From: DATGCT01 sp964639325
Lineage (GTDB): Bacteria > Patescibacteriota > Minisyncoccia > UBA6257 > GWB1-50-10
DNA length: 25,204 bases
Direction: 5' to 3'
Assembly: GCA_964639325.1 (NCBI GenBank)
Contig: CAZXDO010000022.1
Span: 1-25,204 of the forward strand
The notes under the pieces are model-generated. The model did no database searches. It was not told the DNA's origin and was given only the letters and a program-made list of their open reading frames with translations. The number at the start of each line of letters is the position of its first letter. Within the stretch, counting starts at the first letter, position 1. Positions 1 through 6,734 of the stretch are shown here, piece by piece. The translations under genes were made by a program, and so were the position numbers.

Positions 1-986
1 GTTTGAAACTCTGAACCGTTTTGATAAAGAGTGCCGGTAAGGTTAATATCTCCTGCCACATCTAAATCGTATCCCGGACTCGTCGTTCCGATGCCGACGT
101 TGCCGGAACTATCTATCATCATCCTTTGATGAGTATCTGTTAAAAAAGAAACCCCGTGTGGATAATCAGCATTATTTCTTCCATAAAGTTTTATACTTCC
201 ACCTAAATCTAAATTATCCCCAGATAACAAAAACGAACCAGAATTGTCGTAATGTCTTATTCCACCATCGAATATTCTTGTATCATCTATATGTGCCTCC
301 CCTCCCACAACATTTAACTTCGCCCCAGGACTCGTTGTTCCTATCCCTACATTTCCACTAACATACAACCCATTACTTGGAAGACTGCTAATCATATCCG
401 TTCCCACTCCCAAAGCTCCATCTATTGCATAATTACCGGAAGCAAAAAGAGAGTTGGAAATAAAGTTTTGAGGATCAATGGAGGTAAGGTTTATACCGCT
501 TCCGGAATATGAATCAGCATCTACGGAACCTCCAACCATTAAAAAATTACTTTGATTTTCATAAGGCCAACCGTATTGAGTAGGATTTATAATAAGCTGT
601 CCGTAAGGCAAAAACCTTAAGAAAACTCTACCGTTTGAGCTAGTTTCTCGATAAAGGTCAAGAGGACCGTTATTTCTAGCCGACCAAAGATACCTAATAT
701 TAGAAGAGGTGTTATACAACCCTAATCCTGGGTTTGTACTGGAAGCAATTGTTAAAACATATCCGTGCTGTGTGGAACCAGAACTATCTTCTAATTCATA
801 ATACGGTGAAGGACTATCTGTCCCAAAACCGATATTACGACTCTCATCAACGTCAAAAAGACCGCCCCCCGTTCCCGGATTTTGTCCGGTGTCCGGTCCG
901 ATAAATCCAAAAACAGTATTGACTCCAATACCCAAAGTAAATACCACGGTCAATAAAATTATTAAAATATTTTTGAATTTATACAT
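1..986 (-). CDS. Secreted GNVGIGTTSPG-repeat surface protein, C-terminus beyond window
   Basis: The reading frame is open from an ATG at 984-986 to the window edge: 328 residues with no stop, so the C-terminus is missing. Residues 6-27 form a hydrophobic signal or anchor helix. A Gly-rich linker (about 30-43) and a beta-type region follow. Two near-identical units reading GNVGIGTTSPG end near residues 221 and 305, and each leads into a short x-L-x-V-x-G segment. Residues 47-60 look like a weaker third unit. Such repeats are common in phage tail-fibre and peptidase-S74-type surface proteins and are frequent in CPR genomes, where a C-terminal chaperone or coiled-coil domain may follow. That domain is not visible here. 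No Shine-Dalgarno sequence precedes the ATG, and a type B palindrome ends 12 nt upstream. An extracellular adhesive or structural role is inferred from family resemblance only. Confidence 0.8.
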   Translation of the reverse strand, partial: MYKFKNILIILLTVVFTLGIGVNTVFGFIGPDTGQNPGTGGGLFDVDESRNIGFGTDSPSPYYELEDSSGSTQHGYVLTIASSTNPGLGLYNTSSNIRYLWSARNNGPLDLYRETSSNGRVFLRFLPYGQLIINPTQYGWPYENQSNFLMVGGSVDADSYSGSGINLTSIDPQNFISNSLFASGNYAIDGALGVGTDMISSLPSNGLYVSGNVGIGTTSPGAKLNVVGGEAHIDDTRIFDGGIRHYDNSGSFLLSGDNLDLGGSIKLYGRNNADYPHGVSFLTDTHQRMMIDSSGNVGIGTTSPGYDLDVAGDINLTGTLYQNGSEFQ

Positions 987-997
987 ATGAGGATAAT

Positions 998-1034
998 GAT
1001 GTCGCACATACCCCTTCGGGGGATGAACGACATC
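998..1034. repeat. Dispersed palindrome, type B
   Basis: The outer stem GATGTCG (998-1004) pairs with CGACATC (1028-1034). The inner stem is built on CCCC-TTC-GGGG. It lies in the 58-nt gap between the cupredoxin-like gene and the start of the repeat protein, so it would be in the leader of the latter if the two are co-transcribed. The inner stem differs from the copies at 2324, 3702 and 3840 but can still pair. Confidence 0.85.
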
Positions 1035-1044
1035 CAATTAAAAA

Positions 1045-1575
1045 TTACTCCCTTGGTTTAACAATAATCTGGCCTACAGCTCCGCCACGCGGACAAAAGC
1101 TTTCACACTCAAACCTAAATGTTCCACTCTGAGGAACCCTGAAACTAGTTTGTTTTTCCCCTCCTTCGGGAGCTGAAATACGAATATTCATTGCCGGAAT
1201 AGAAAGGTCATATTTCCCGCCTTCAGACCTCAAGGTTAGTTTCACAATATTCCCTTGTGTAACAGTTAAAACATTTGGAGAGTAACCACTCTCACTTGCT
1301 GTAATTGTGTATCCTCCCAAGCTTTCATTTTTTTCCGGATTGGTTATCACTTCAACTGTTTCTTCCGGTTCTGTTTCTTCAACAGTTTCATCAACCTCTT
1401 CGGTAAATTCAGGAATATCACTCTCCTCTAAAATCCCCGTACCTTCTTCAGTGCTTGTAGCCGAGGGAGATTCAAAATCATCATCCATTTTCGGACCTAC
1501 AAAAAGACCAACAGCAACAACAGCTATAATTACAACTATAGAAAAAATAAGTATAATTTTCTGCCTTTTATCCAT
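1045..1575 (-). CDS. Membrane-anchored cupredoxin-like protein with degenerate copper site
   Basis: 176 residues. An N-terminal membrane helix (about 6-26) is followed by an acidic, Thr/Glu-rich linker (30-85) and a C-terminal cupredoxin-like domain (about 86-175), so the domain should face outside the cell. The domain resembles the CuA domain of cytochrome c oxidase subunit II: a strand ending in SIPAMNI, an EGGE turn, and a C-terminal CESFC. The two cysteines of the CuA C-x3-C motif are kept (C157, C161). The family's first His is Asp here (KYD, D123), and the His and Met after the second Cys are replaced by PRGGAVG. Copper binding as in CuA is therefore unlikely. The Cys pair could be a disulfide or a different metal site. 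No oxidase genes are in the window. The start is fixed by the ATG at 1573-1575; no Shine-Dalgarno sequence is seen. Confidence 0.75.
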   Translation of the reverse strand: MDKRQKIILIFSIVVIIAVVAVGLFVGPKMDDDFESPSATSTEEGTGILEESDIPEFTEEVDETVEETEPEETVEVITNPEKNESLGGYTITASESGYSPNVLTVTQGNIVKLTLRSEGGKYDLSIPAMNIRISAPEGGEKQTSFRVPQSGTFRFECESFCPRGGAVGQIIVKPRE

Positions 1576-1633
1576 TAGATCAATAATTAATAATCAGTAA
1601 CTAATAATTAAATAACTACTAATCACTAACTTT

Positions 1634-1642
1634 ATTATACCA
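1634..1642 (-). promoter_or_regulatory. Extended -10 promoter (TGGTATAAT)
   Basis: Read on the minus strand this is TGGTATAAT, an extended -10 element about 58 nt before the ATG of the cupredoxin-like gene. The place of a -35 element is taken by the upstream terminator stem, so recognition would depend on the extended -10. The identical 9-mer occurs at 2190, 20134 and 20661. Confidence 0.55.
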
Positions 1643-1714
1643 AAAAAGAGCGGATAAATCCGCTCCTCAAGGTGTGTATAAACACAATCAATATGGGGGT
1701 GTCGGGAACCCCCA
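1643..1714. repeat. 72-bp direct repeat, copy 1 (terminator plus type A palindrome)
   Basis: It matches 2220-2291 at 68 of 72 positions by eye. In + order it holds the terminator hairpin (1648-1665), a TGTGTATAA 9-mer (1673-1681) and a type A palindrome (1694-1714). The two copies bracket the DUF4258/DUF2283 pair in the same orientation. Confidence 0.9.
1648..1665 (-). terminator. Intrinsic terminator of the DUF4258/DUF2283 operon
   Basis: On the minus strand GAGCGGA-TTTA-TCCGCTC forms a perfect 7-bp stem followed by TTTTTT (1642-1647). It lies 50 nt after the DUF2283 stop. Confidence 0.85.
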
Positions 1715-1716
1715 CG

Positions 1717-1932
1717 TTATCTTGCAGCCACAAGCTTTTTCAACATTACGTCATTAGATTTTGACAAAAATTTACTTGCTTCAAGAACTTCTACATAAAC
1801 CGGATTATCATTTTTATCTATGTGTACCAAAAAATTACCGCTTTCTAAAGTATCGTCTATTTTACCGGTTGAGATCTCAACCCTTAAAATATCTGCTTCG
1901 GGCTCATATGATATTTTTTTTACTTTAGTCAT
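1717..1932 (-). CDS. DUF2283 family protein, putative antitoxin
   Basis: 71 residues with the DUF2283 pattern: an N-terminal Y-x-P-E-A-D-I-L-R-V-E strand, then a VHIDKNDNPVYVEVLEAS segment resembling the family's 'vdyD.dG.ivGiEIl.AS', then a short C-terminal helix. Its ATG overlaps the stop of the upstream DUF4258 gene by 4 nt (ATGA), so the two should be translationally coupled. DUF2283 genes are often found next to DUF4258 genes, and the pair is commonly suspected to be a type II toxin-antitoxin module. That assignment is inference here. The operon ends in a clear terminator and is enclosed by direct repeats. Confidence 0.8.
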   Translation of the reverse strand: MTKVKKISYEPEADILRVEISTGKIDDTLESGNFLVHIDKNDNPVYVEVLEASKFLSKSNDVMLKKLVAAR

Positions 1933-2183
1933 AAATATCTTCCTTTCCTAGTAGGATAAAATGTTATTACTTTGATTATATTGTTTTTTCTCTTAAAAAC
2001 AACCCTCAAAACATGACCTTTGCTTATAACCTTATGAGCTACAAAAATAGGCGGATTTTCGTTCTCAATCACATCAGGGTTTTTTAATGTTTCTTCAACT
2101 TGCTTTTTTAAGACTTTAAAACCGTGATTTTCCAAAATATCAAATTTTTCCTCAGCATGCCTTGTAAAAACCACCTTTTTCAT
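1929..2183 (-). CDS. DUF4258 family protein, putative toxin
   Basis: 84 residues with the DUF4258 layout: N-terminal FTRHAEEKF, a helix with LKKQVEETLKNPDVI, then beta strands of the form HVLRVVFKRKNNIIKVITFYP. The His-Ala near the N-terminus and the VITFYP C-terminal strand match the family. The fold is thought to be related to small RelE/BrnT-like toxins, but no catalytic activity can be read from the sequence. It is the first gene of the pair and overlaps DUF2283 by 4 nt. The end at a TGA is consistent with standard stop-codon use. The upstream TGGTATAAT lies six bases from the ATG, so the mRNA is probably leaderless. Confidence 0.8.
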   Translation of the reverse strand: MKKVVFTRHAEEKFDILENHGFKVLKKQVEETLKNPDVIENENPPIFVAHKVISKGHVLRVVFKRKNNIIKVITFYPTRKGRYL

Positions 2184-2189
2184 ATTTCA

Positions 2190-2198
2190 ATTATACCA
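2190..2198 (-). promoter_or_regulatory. Extended -10 promoter, leaderless, for the TA-like pair
   Basis: On the minus strand TGGTATAAT ends at 2190, six bases (TGAAAT) before the ATG at 2183. Transcription would start at or next to the A of the ATG. The longer string TTTTGTGGTATAAT is shared with the promoter at 20134. Confidence 0.7.
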
Positions 2199-2219
2199 CA
2201 AAATAAGCTTTTTCTTACT

Positions 2220-2291
2220 AAAAAGAGCGGATAAATCCGCTCCTCAAGGTGTGTATAAACAAAACCAACTTGGGGGTGTCGGGAACCCCCA
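2220..2291. repeat. 72-bp direct repeat, copy 2
   Basis: Second copy of the unit at 1643-1714, with 4 mismatches clustered at 2262-2270. It contains the terminator hairpin (2225-2242), TGTGTATAA (2250-2258) and a type A palindrome (2271-2291). Confidence 0.9.
2225..2242 (-). terminator. Intrinsic terminator downstream of tig
   Basis: Same 18-nt hairpin as at 1648-1665, followed on the minus strand by TTTTT (2220-2224). It is the first strong terminator after the trigger factor stop at 2462. The tig transcript would carry the palindrome cluster 2266-2441 in its 3' UTR. Confidence 0.8.
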
Positions 2292-2313
2292 CCTAAAGCT
2301 CAACGCAAACTCT

Positions 2314-2362
2314 TCAACTTGGGGATGTCGCACACCCCGCAAGGGGCGGGGTGAACGACATC
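2314..2362. repeat. Type B palindrome in tig 3' region
   Basis: The outer stem GATGTCG (2324-2330) pairs with CGACATC (2356-2362). The inner stem CACCCCGC/GCGGGGTG has an AAGGG loop. It is preceded by CAACTT. The 39-nt core is identical to the copies at 3702 and 3840. Confidence 0.9.
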
Positions 2363-2390
2363 AAACTCAACGCAATCTACTCAATTTTGG

Positions 2391-2440
2391 GATGAACGGC
2401 ATCCACGGGAATATCAACTTGGGGGTGTCGGGAACCCCCA
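2391..2440. repeat. Degenerate type B plus type A palindrome
   Basis: 2391-2404 keeps only the outer arms of type B (GATG...CGGCATC) with the inner hairpin gone. After ACGGGAATATCAACT comes a type A palindrome (core 2420-2440) and then a TGTGGATAA 9-mer (2445-2453). The spacer CGGGAATATCAACT also joins a B and an A copy at 21348. Confidence 0.8.
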
Positions 2441-2461
2441 TATTTGTGGATAAGTCTAATC

Positions 2462-3553
2462 TTAATTATCTGAATTGTCTGAATTATCTTTATCGCCTCC
2501 CTCAAGAAGCTCAAGAACTTTTTCGTTCTTTATCATCATGCGAACATAATTCTTAAGAGTGTCTTGGTCGGTATTAGGATACCTTGAGGCCAACATTTGC
2601 GCCTGGAGCTCTACTTGTTTTTCGTCCGGCTTAATCCTCTCTTCTTCGGCAATCTTTTCTAAGATAATCTTTGTTTTTAACTGCCTTTCTATATGATTCC
2701 TTTGTTCCTTAAGAAACTCTTCTTCTGTTGTTCCTGCTTTTTCCATATATTCATCCATAGTCATTCCCTTGTTCTTAAGGTCTTCTTGTAAACGCTGCTT
2801 TACTGATAACAGCTCGTTTTCAAGAGCAACCTCAGGTATTTTCATATCCGTTTCTTTTACAAGACCGTCGGCAATTTTCTCTCTGTTTTCCCGTTTCCTT
2901 CCCATTTCCTTTTCTTGTTTCAGATTTTCTTTAACTTTGTTTTTAAAATCTTCAACATTTTCAAACTTCCCTAAAGTCTTTACATACTCATCCGTAAGCT
3001 CGGGAACCTTAGTTTCTTTTTCGCCGTCCTTACCTTTTTCACCTTCTTCCTTTTTTTGAGCTTCCGTACGCATCTGAAGAATTTGGTTAATTATCTGGCT
3101 TGCTTCCTCATCAGAGACCTCTAGTTCTTCATTATCAGCTTCTTCCATAACCTTCTCTCCAATTTTTTTATATTCAGGAAGATCAAATTCGGGAACCACA
3201 GCTACCTCAGCTTTAAAGCCTAAAGAATCTCCCGGAGCAAATTTAGTAATGGATACTTTTGGAGAGCTCATTACCTTAAGCTCTTTTTCTTTTACTATCT
3301 CAGGATAAGCATCATTCAAGGCTTTATTGACAACTTCTCCCATTAATTTGTCTTGGCCAATTTCTTCTTCAACCATATCAAGAGGAACGTTTCCTTTTCT
3401 AAAACCCTCCTTTTCGAAATCTTTTTGAGCTTCTTCCAAAACATCCTTTTTGTGTTTTTCAAGTGTTTCTGCCGGAACCTCGGCTGTGATAACCAGTTTT
3501 TCAGATTCTTTATCTATTTTTAAATTTGTATATTTATTATTTTCTTCTGACAT
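2462..3553 (-). CDS. tig: Trigger factor lacking the FKBP prolyl-isomerase domain
   Basis: 363 residues against about 430 in E. coli. Trigger factor is the ribosome-bound chaperone that shields nascent chains. The N-terminal ribosome-binding domain (about 1-117) carries the signature loop GFRKGNVP at residues 50-57. The C-terminal arm domain begins at PELTDEYVKTLGKF (184 onward) and runs to about 350. The FKBP-type domain normally between them is absent; a highly charged linker rich in Lys, Glu and Gly (about 162-183) sits in its place. The C-terminus ends in an Asp/Asn/Ser tail. Binding to L23 and chaperoning should be retained, but isomerase activity should not. No Shine-Dalgarno sequence precedes the ATG. 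comFC is divergent upstream, across a repeat-filled 355-bp gap. Confidence 0.93.
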   Translation of the reverse strand: MSEENNKYTNLKIDKESEKLVITAEVPAETLEKHKKDVLEEAQKDFEKEGFRKGNVPLDMVEEEIGQDKLMGEVVNKALNDAYPEIVKEKELKVMSSPKVSITKFAPGDSLGFKAEVAVVPEFDLPEYKKIGEKVMEEADNEELEVSDEEASQIINQILQMRTEAQKKEEGEKGKDGEKETKVPELTDEYVKTLGKFENVEDFKNKVKENLKQEKEMGRKRENREKIADGLVKETDMKIPEVALENELLSVKQRLQEDLKNKGMTMDEYMEKAGTTEEEFLKEQRNHIERQLKTKIILEKIAEEERIKPDEKQVELQAQMLASRYPNTDQDTLKNYVRMMIKNEKVLELLEGGDKDNSDNSDN

Positions 3554-3693
3554 TTTTATTTGTTTTTTTTATTTCTTATTTTGTTGACTTGTCCGACTGT
3601 TAAATCCTTTTTTATATTTCTTGCTTTAGAGTTTCACCATATTACATATACCAATTATTCGCAAGTCTAAAAAACAAGAAACTTAAACTCTTC

Positions 3694-3740
3694 AACTTTG
3701 GGATGTCGCACACCCCGCAAGGGGCGGGGTGAACGACATC
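3694..3740. repeat. Type B palindrome
   Basis: The outer stem is 3702-3708 with 3734-3740, and the inner stem CACCCCGC/GCGGGGTG. It is preceded by CAACTTTGG. The core is identical to 2324-2362 and 3840-3878. Confidence 0.9.
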
Positions 3741-3782
3741 AAACTCAACTCAACCCAAAAACAAACTCAAAAAGGAACTCTT

Positions 3783-3808
3783 CAACTTGGGGGTGTCGGG
3801 AACTCCCA
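3783..3808. repeat. Type A palindrome, one mismatch
   Basis: CAACTTGGGGGT, loop GTCGGGA, then ACTCCCA. One C-to-T change relative to the other copies leaves a G-T wobble in the stem. Confidence 0.85.
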
Positions 3809-3830
3809 CCCAAAGCTCAACGCAAACTCT

Positions 3831-3878
3831 CAACTTTGGGATGTCGCACACCCCGCAAGGGGCGGGGTGAACGACATC
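3831..3878. repeat. Type B palindrome upstream of comFC
   Basis: The outer stem is 3840-3846 with 3872-3878 and the core is identical to 3702-3740. It ends 16 nt before the comFC -10 element, so it overlaps where a -35 element would lie. Confidence 0.9.
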
Positions 3879-3894
3879 CAGAAAAGTTAAGGGT

Positions 3895-3900
3895 TATAAT
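3895..3900 (+). promoter_or_regulatory. -10 element of comFC, near-leaderless
   Basis: TATAAT (3895-3900) ends eight bases before the ATG at 3909, giving at most a 1-3 nt leader. No -35 match is seen, because the upstream DNA is the type B palindrome. Confidence 0.6.
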
Positions 3901-3908
3901 AAAAATGT

Positions 3909-4646
3909 ATGAAGTTTATTCTTAAAATCTTCAATTTTTTTCTTGATATTCTTCTTCCCAAAAAATGTATTAATTGCGGAAAAACCGGTGAATTTATATG
4001 CTTTGAATGCAAACTTTTAATAAAAGAAATAGATCTCTCTTGTCCCATCTGCAAAAAACTTTCCCTTACGGGAGAAACCCACTCCCAATGCAAAAGAAAA
4101 GAATCCTTAAATGGATTAATAAGTATTTTTGAATATGAAGGAACAATAAAGAAAGCAATTCATCTTCTAAAATTTAAAGGATTGCAATCCATTGCCTCTG
4201 ATCTAATTTTTCTAGCCGGAGAAAAAATATACGAAAACCCATACCAATACGGTTTGTTCGCTAAATTCCTTTTTCGTCCGGAAACAATAATCACCTTTGT
4301 TCCTATGAGAAAGAAAAGAGAAAAACAAAGAGGTTATAACCAAGCAAAAATAATAGCTGAAAGATTAGCTAAATTATCCAAAAAAGAAACAAGACCTCTT
4401 TTAGAAAAATCACAACCAACCAAACCTCAAACAGAACTTAACGGAAGAGAAAGAATAGAAAATATAAAAAATTCATTTTATTTTTCAGGAAATTATATTC
4501 CGGAGAAAGTTGTCTTAATAGATGACGTTGTGACTACCGGCTCTACTCTTAATGAATGTACAAAAACTTTAAAGAAGGCCGGGGTCAGAGAAGTTTGGGG
4601 ATTTTCCCTTGCTAAAACCCGTTATAAAAACATTAAATATTCTTAA
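3909..4646 (+). CDS. comFC: ComFC-like competence phosphoribosyltransferase-fold protein
   Basis: 245 residues, the usual length of ComF family proteins. ComFC is needed for natural transformation, where it acts in the cytoplasm with the DNA-import helicase ComFA. The N-terminal zinc-binding part has Cys pairs C20-x2-C23, C31-x2-C34 and C45-x2-C48, plus H58/C61. The C-terminal phosphoribosyltransferase domain has the family segment RGYNQAKIIAERLAK (141-155) and the PRPP-loop motif VVLIDDVVTTGST (201-213). An earlier ATG at 3905 is out of frame. The gene is on the + strand and is flanked on both sides by palindromic repeats. No comFA is seen in the window. Competence genes are well conserved in CPR bacteria, which depend on scavenged nucleic acids. 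Confidence 0.92.
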   Translation: MKFILKIFNFFLDILLPKKCINCGKTGEFICFECKLLIKEIDLSCPICKKLSLTGETHSQCKRKESLNGLISIFEYEGTIKKAIHLLKFKGLQSIASDLIFLAGEKIYENPYQYGLFAKFLFRPETIITFVPMRKKREKQRGYNQAKIIAERLAKLSKKETRPLLEKSQPTKPQTELNGRERIENIKNSFYFSGNYIPEKVVLIDDVVTTGSTLNECTKTLKKAGVREVWGFSLAKTRYKNIKYS

Positions 4647-4650
4647 TTAT

Positions 4651-4746
4651 CAACTTTGGGATGTCGGGCTCGCCCCTTCGGGGGGATACCGACATCCAAC
4701 TCAATGCGAACTCTCAATTTGGGGGTGTCGGGAACCCCCAAGTTGT
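4651..4746. repeat. Type B plus type A palindrome pair between convergent genes
   Basis: Type B copy: outer stem 4660-4666 with 4690-4696, and a diverged inner part with CCCC-TTC-GGGG. Type A copy: core 4720-4740 with AAGTTG extending the right arm. They fill the gap between the converging comFC and macB ends. There is no U-tract, so termination is possible but unproven. Confidence 0.85.
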
Positions 4747-4765
4747 TGGAACGTCCTGAAGTTGG

Positions 4766-6004
4766 TTATTCATAACGGAGGGCTTCAATAGGGCTCTTTT
4801 TTGCTGCCTCTTTAGCCGGATATATTCCAAAAACAAGACCCACAAAAACTGATACCCCTATTCCAATTAAAGCTGCCGGAAACGAAAATACAAAATTCCA
4901 ATCCATATTAACCACACTGCTTAAGACAATAGCTGCTAATAAAGATAGAAAAGCTCCTACCAAAATACCAATGATTCCCCCAACCAGAGTTAAGATAACC
5001 GACTCTAAAAGAAACTGTTTCAAAATATCCGTTTTTGTCGCCCCTAGGGCTTTCCTTAAACCAATCTCTCTGGTTCTTTCTGTTACCGAAACAAGCATAA
5101 TATTCATAATCCCCACTCCTCCAACCAACAAAGCAACCGCTGCTACGGAAACCAAAAGAGCGGTTAATATTCCGGTAATTGAACCAACTCTTTCAGCTGC
5201 ACTTTCTTGAGTTTCTACCCTAAAATCATCTTTAGAAGGATCTGTTATTCCATGAAGCTCGCGTAAAGTTAATTTTATCTCCTCCTCTACTCTCGGAATT
5301 ACTTCCTCATTTTCAGCTTGAACAATAAGAGAATGAAAATGATTTATTCCAAAAAGATATTTTTGGGCAGTGGTGTAGGGAATAAGAACCATTTTGTCTA
5401 CGTTAAAAAAAGACATTTGGCCCGTAGAAGACATTACTCCCACAATTCGAAAAGGCCTTCCTTTAATTTTAATTTTCTTCCCTAAACTATCAGAAAAACC
5501 AAAAAGTTCTCTTTCAACATTAGCTCCAATAACTGCAACACTGGCCCTTGACTTCACGTCAGAATCACCGAAAAGAACTCCCTTTTCAGGATATATATCA
5601 AAAATCCCAGCTAAATCTTTATTAGAACCAATAATACTGGACCTATAAGTTTCACCTTCGTACAAAACGGTTTCATTTTGCATAATAATAGGAACAACAT
5701 TTTTTACCCCCTGAACATTACTAGGATTTCTCAAAGCTTCCAAATCTTTTACTTTTAGAGAATCAGAAAACATCTCGGCAAAATCAGAAGGACCGGTTGG
5801 TTCTCTGCCCGGCTCTACGCTGATATTAGTAGAACCAAAAGCCTGAACCTGGCTTAAAATCATTTGCTCCGCTCCTTTTCCTACGGAAACCACTAAAATT
5901 ATAGCCATAACCCCGATTACAATTCCTAAAATAGTAAGACCCGTCCTAGACTTATTAGTTTTCAAGCTTGTTGATGCAGTTTTTAAAACGTGCTTAATAT
6001 GCAT
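4766..6004 (-). CDS. MacB/FtsX-type ABC transporter permease
   Basis: 412 residues, the layout of MacB-type permeases without a fused ATPase. An N-terminal transmembrane helix (about 21-43) is followed by a large extracytoplasmic MacB-core domain (about 45-275) and three C-terminal helices of the FtsX domain (about 280-305, 330-360, 372-398). The stretch VGGVGIMNIMLVSVTERTRE and the ending GIYPAKEAAKKSPIEALRYE are typical of this family. It is the third gene of an operon with adaptor and ATPase, 13 nt after the ATPase. Such systems use ATP-driven conformational changes to export peptides, lipids or toxins (compare MacAB and YknXYZ). The substrate cannot be read from the sequence. Confidence 0.92.
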   Translation of the reverse strand: MHIKHVLKTASTSLKTNKSRTGLTILGIVIGVMAIILVVSVGKGAEQMILSQVQAFGSTNISVEPGREPTGPSDFAEMFSDSLKVKDLEALRNPSNVQGVKNVVPIIMQNETVLYEGETYRSSIIGSNKDLAGIFDIYPEKGVLFGDSDVKSRASVAVIGANVERELFGFSDSLGKKIKIKGRPFRIVGVMSSTGQMSFFNVDKMVLIPYTTAQKYLFGINHFHSLIVQAENEEVIPRVEEEIKLTLRELHGITDPSKDDFRVETQESAAERVGSITGILTALLVSVAAVALLVGGVGIMNIMLVSVTERTREIGLRKALGATKTDILKQFLLESVILTLVGGIIGILVGAFLSLLAAIVLSSVVNMDWNFVFSFPAALIGIGVSVFVGLVFGIYPAKEAAKKSPIEALRYE

Positions 6005-6017
6005 ATCAATTCAAAGT

Positions 6018-6734
6018 TTATTTTACAAAATCTCTAGAGCTTCTTCTGTGTTTAACCAAACTATCAGAATCAATCTTCCCATCTAAAATATGAATTATTC
6101 TTTCTGCGTGTTCCGCGGTATACGTTTCATGAGTTATCAAAACTATCGTATGCCCCTTGTCCTCATTTAACTCTTCAAGAATTTTCATAATACCCCGGCC
6201 GGATTTTGTGTCTAAATTTCCGGTCGGCTCATCGGCAAAAATAATTTCCGGCTTATTAATCAAGGCCCGGGCAATAGCCACTCTTTGTTTTTCTCCCCCT
6301 GAAAGCTGGGCGGGGGTATGGCTTAATCTATGGGAAAGACCAACGTCTTCAATAGCCTCTTCTGCCAAAGCTTTCCATTTTGACTCATTAACATCGGAAT
6401 AAACAAGAGGAAGAACCACGTTTTCATAAACATTTCTACGAGAAAGAAGGTTAAATGATTGAAAAATAAAACCCATTTCTTTGTTTCTAACTCTGGCTAT
6501 TTCTTCTTCTTCAAAATCGCTAAAAGTTTTGTTATTAAACTTATATTCTCCGCTCGTCTGCCGGTCTAGAAAACCTAATATATGGAGAAGAGTAGATTTC
6601 CCTGAACCGGAAGGGCCCATTATTGCCGTAAACTCGCCTTTTTTAATATCAAAAGAAACGCCGTCAAGAGCCCTGGTTTCCACTTCACCGGTCTTATATA
6701 TTTTCTTCAAATTACGAGCTTCAATAAGCAACAT
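6018..6734 (-). CDS. MacB/LolD-type ABC transporter ATPase
   Basis: 238 residues. Walker A is GPSGSGKST (about 40-48), the signature is LSGGEKQR (about 144-151), Walker B with D-loop is IIFADEPTGNLD (about 164-175), and the switch His is in LITHET. The highest likeness is to the LolD/MacB/YknY subfamily, which pairs with FtsX-like permeases. Its ATG overlaps the last base of the adaptor's stop (TAATG), which suggests translational coupling. The ATPase powers the extracytoplasmic permease encoded next. Confidence 0.94.
   Translation of the reverse strand: MLLIEARNLKKIYKTGEVETRALDGVSFDIKKGEFTAIMGPSGSGKSTLLHILGFLDRQTSGEYKFNNKTFSDFEEEEIARVRNKEMGFIFQSFNLLSRRNVYENVVLPLVYSDVNESKWKALAEEAIEDVGLSHRLSHTPAQLSGGEKQRVAIARALINKPEIIFADEPTGNLDTKSGRGIMKILEELNEDKGHTIVLITHETYTAEHAERIIHILDGKIDSDSLVKHRRSSRDFVK

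Larger units (their letters stand above)
3554..3908. other. 355-bp divergent intergenic region (tig / comFC)
   Basis: The half next to tig (3554-3690) is AT-rich and must hold the tig promoter. A weak candidate on the minus strand is TTGCGA with TAATAT near 3645-3660, which I do not call. The half next to comFC (3694-3882) contains three palindromes: type B (3702-3740), type A with one mismatch (3788-3808) and type B (3840-3878). They are separated by CAAA/CTCAAC-rich spacers. No credible gene is present; open frames here are translated repeats. Confidence 0.8.

Noticed and set aside
1929..1932. TGA read as glycine (genetic code 25)
   Set aside because: The DUF4258 gene ends at a TGA at the normal family length in a classic ATGA overlap, so TGA is a stop.
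2266..2441. CRISPR array
   Set aside because: The repeats are palindromes of two different types with irregular spacing, partly reused spacers and no cas genes.
2251..2556. Open frame on + strand over the tig 3' region; similar frames at 3698-3925 and 4609-4791
   Set aside because: They are translations of the palindromic repeats (recurring GCRTPRKGRGERH-like peptides) with overlap into real genes; no start signals.
3694..3882. Integron attC sites
   Set aside because: The hairpins lack the RYYYAAC/GTTRRRY boxes in proper position, and no integrase or series of cassettes is seen.
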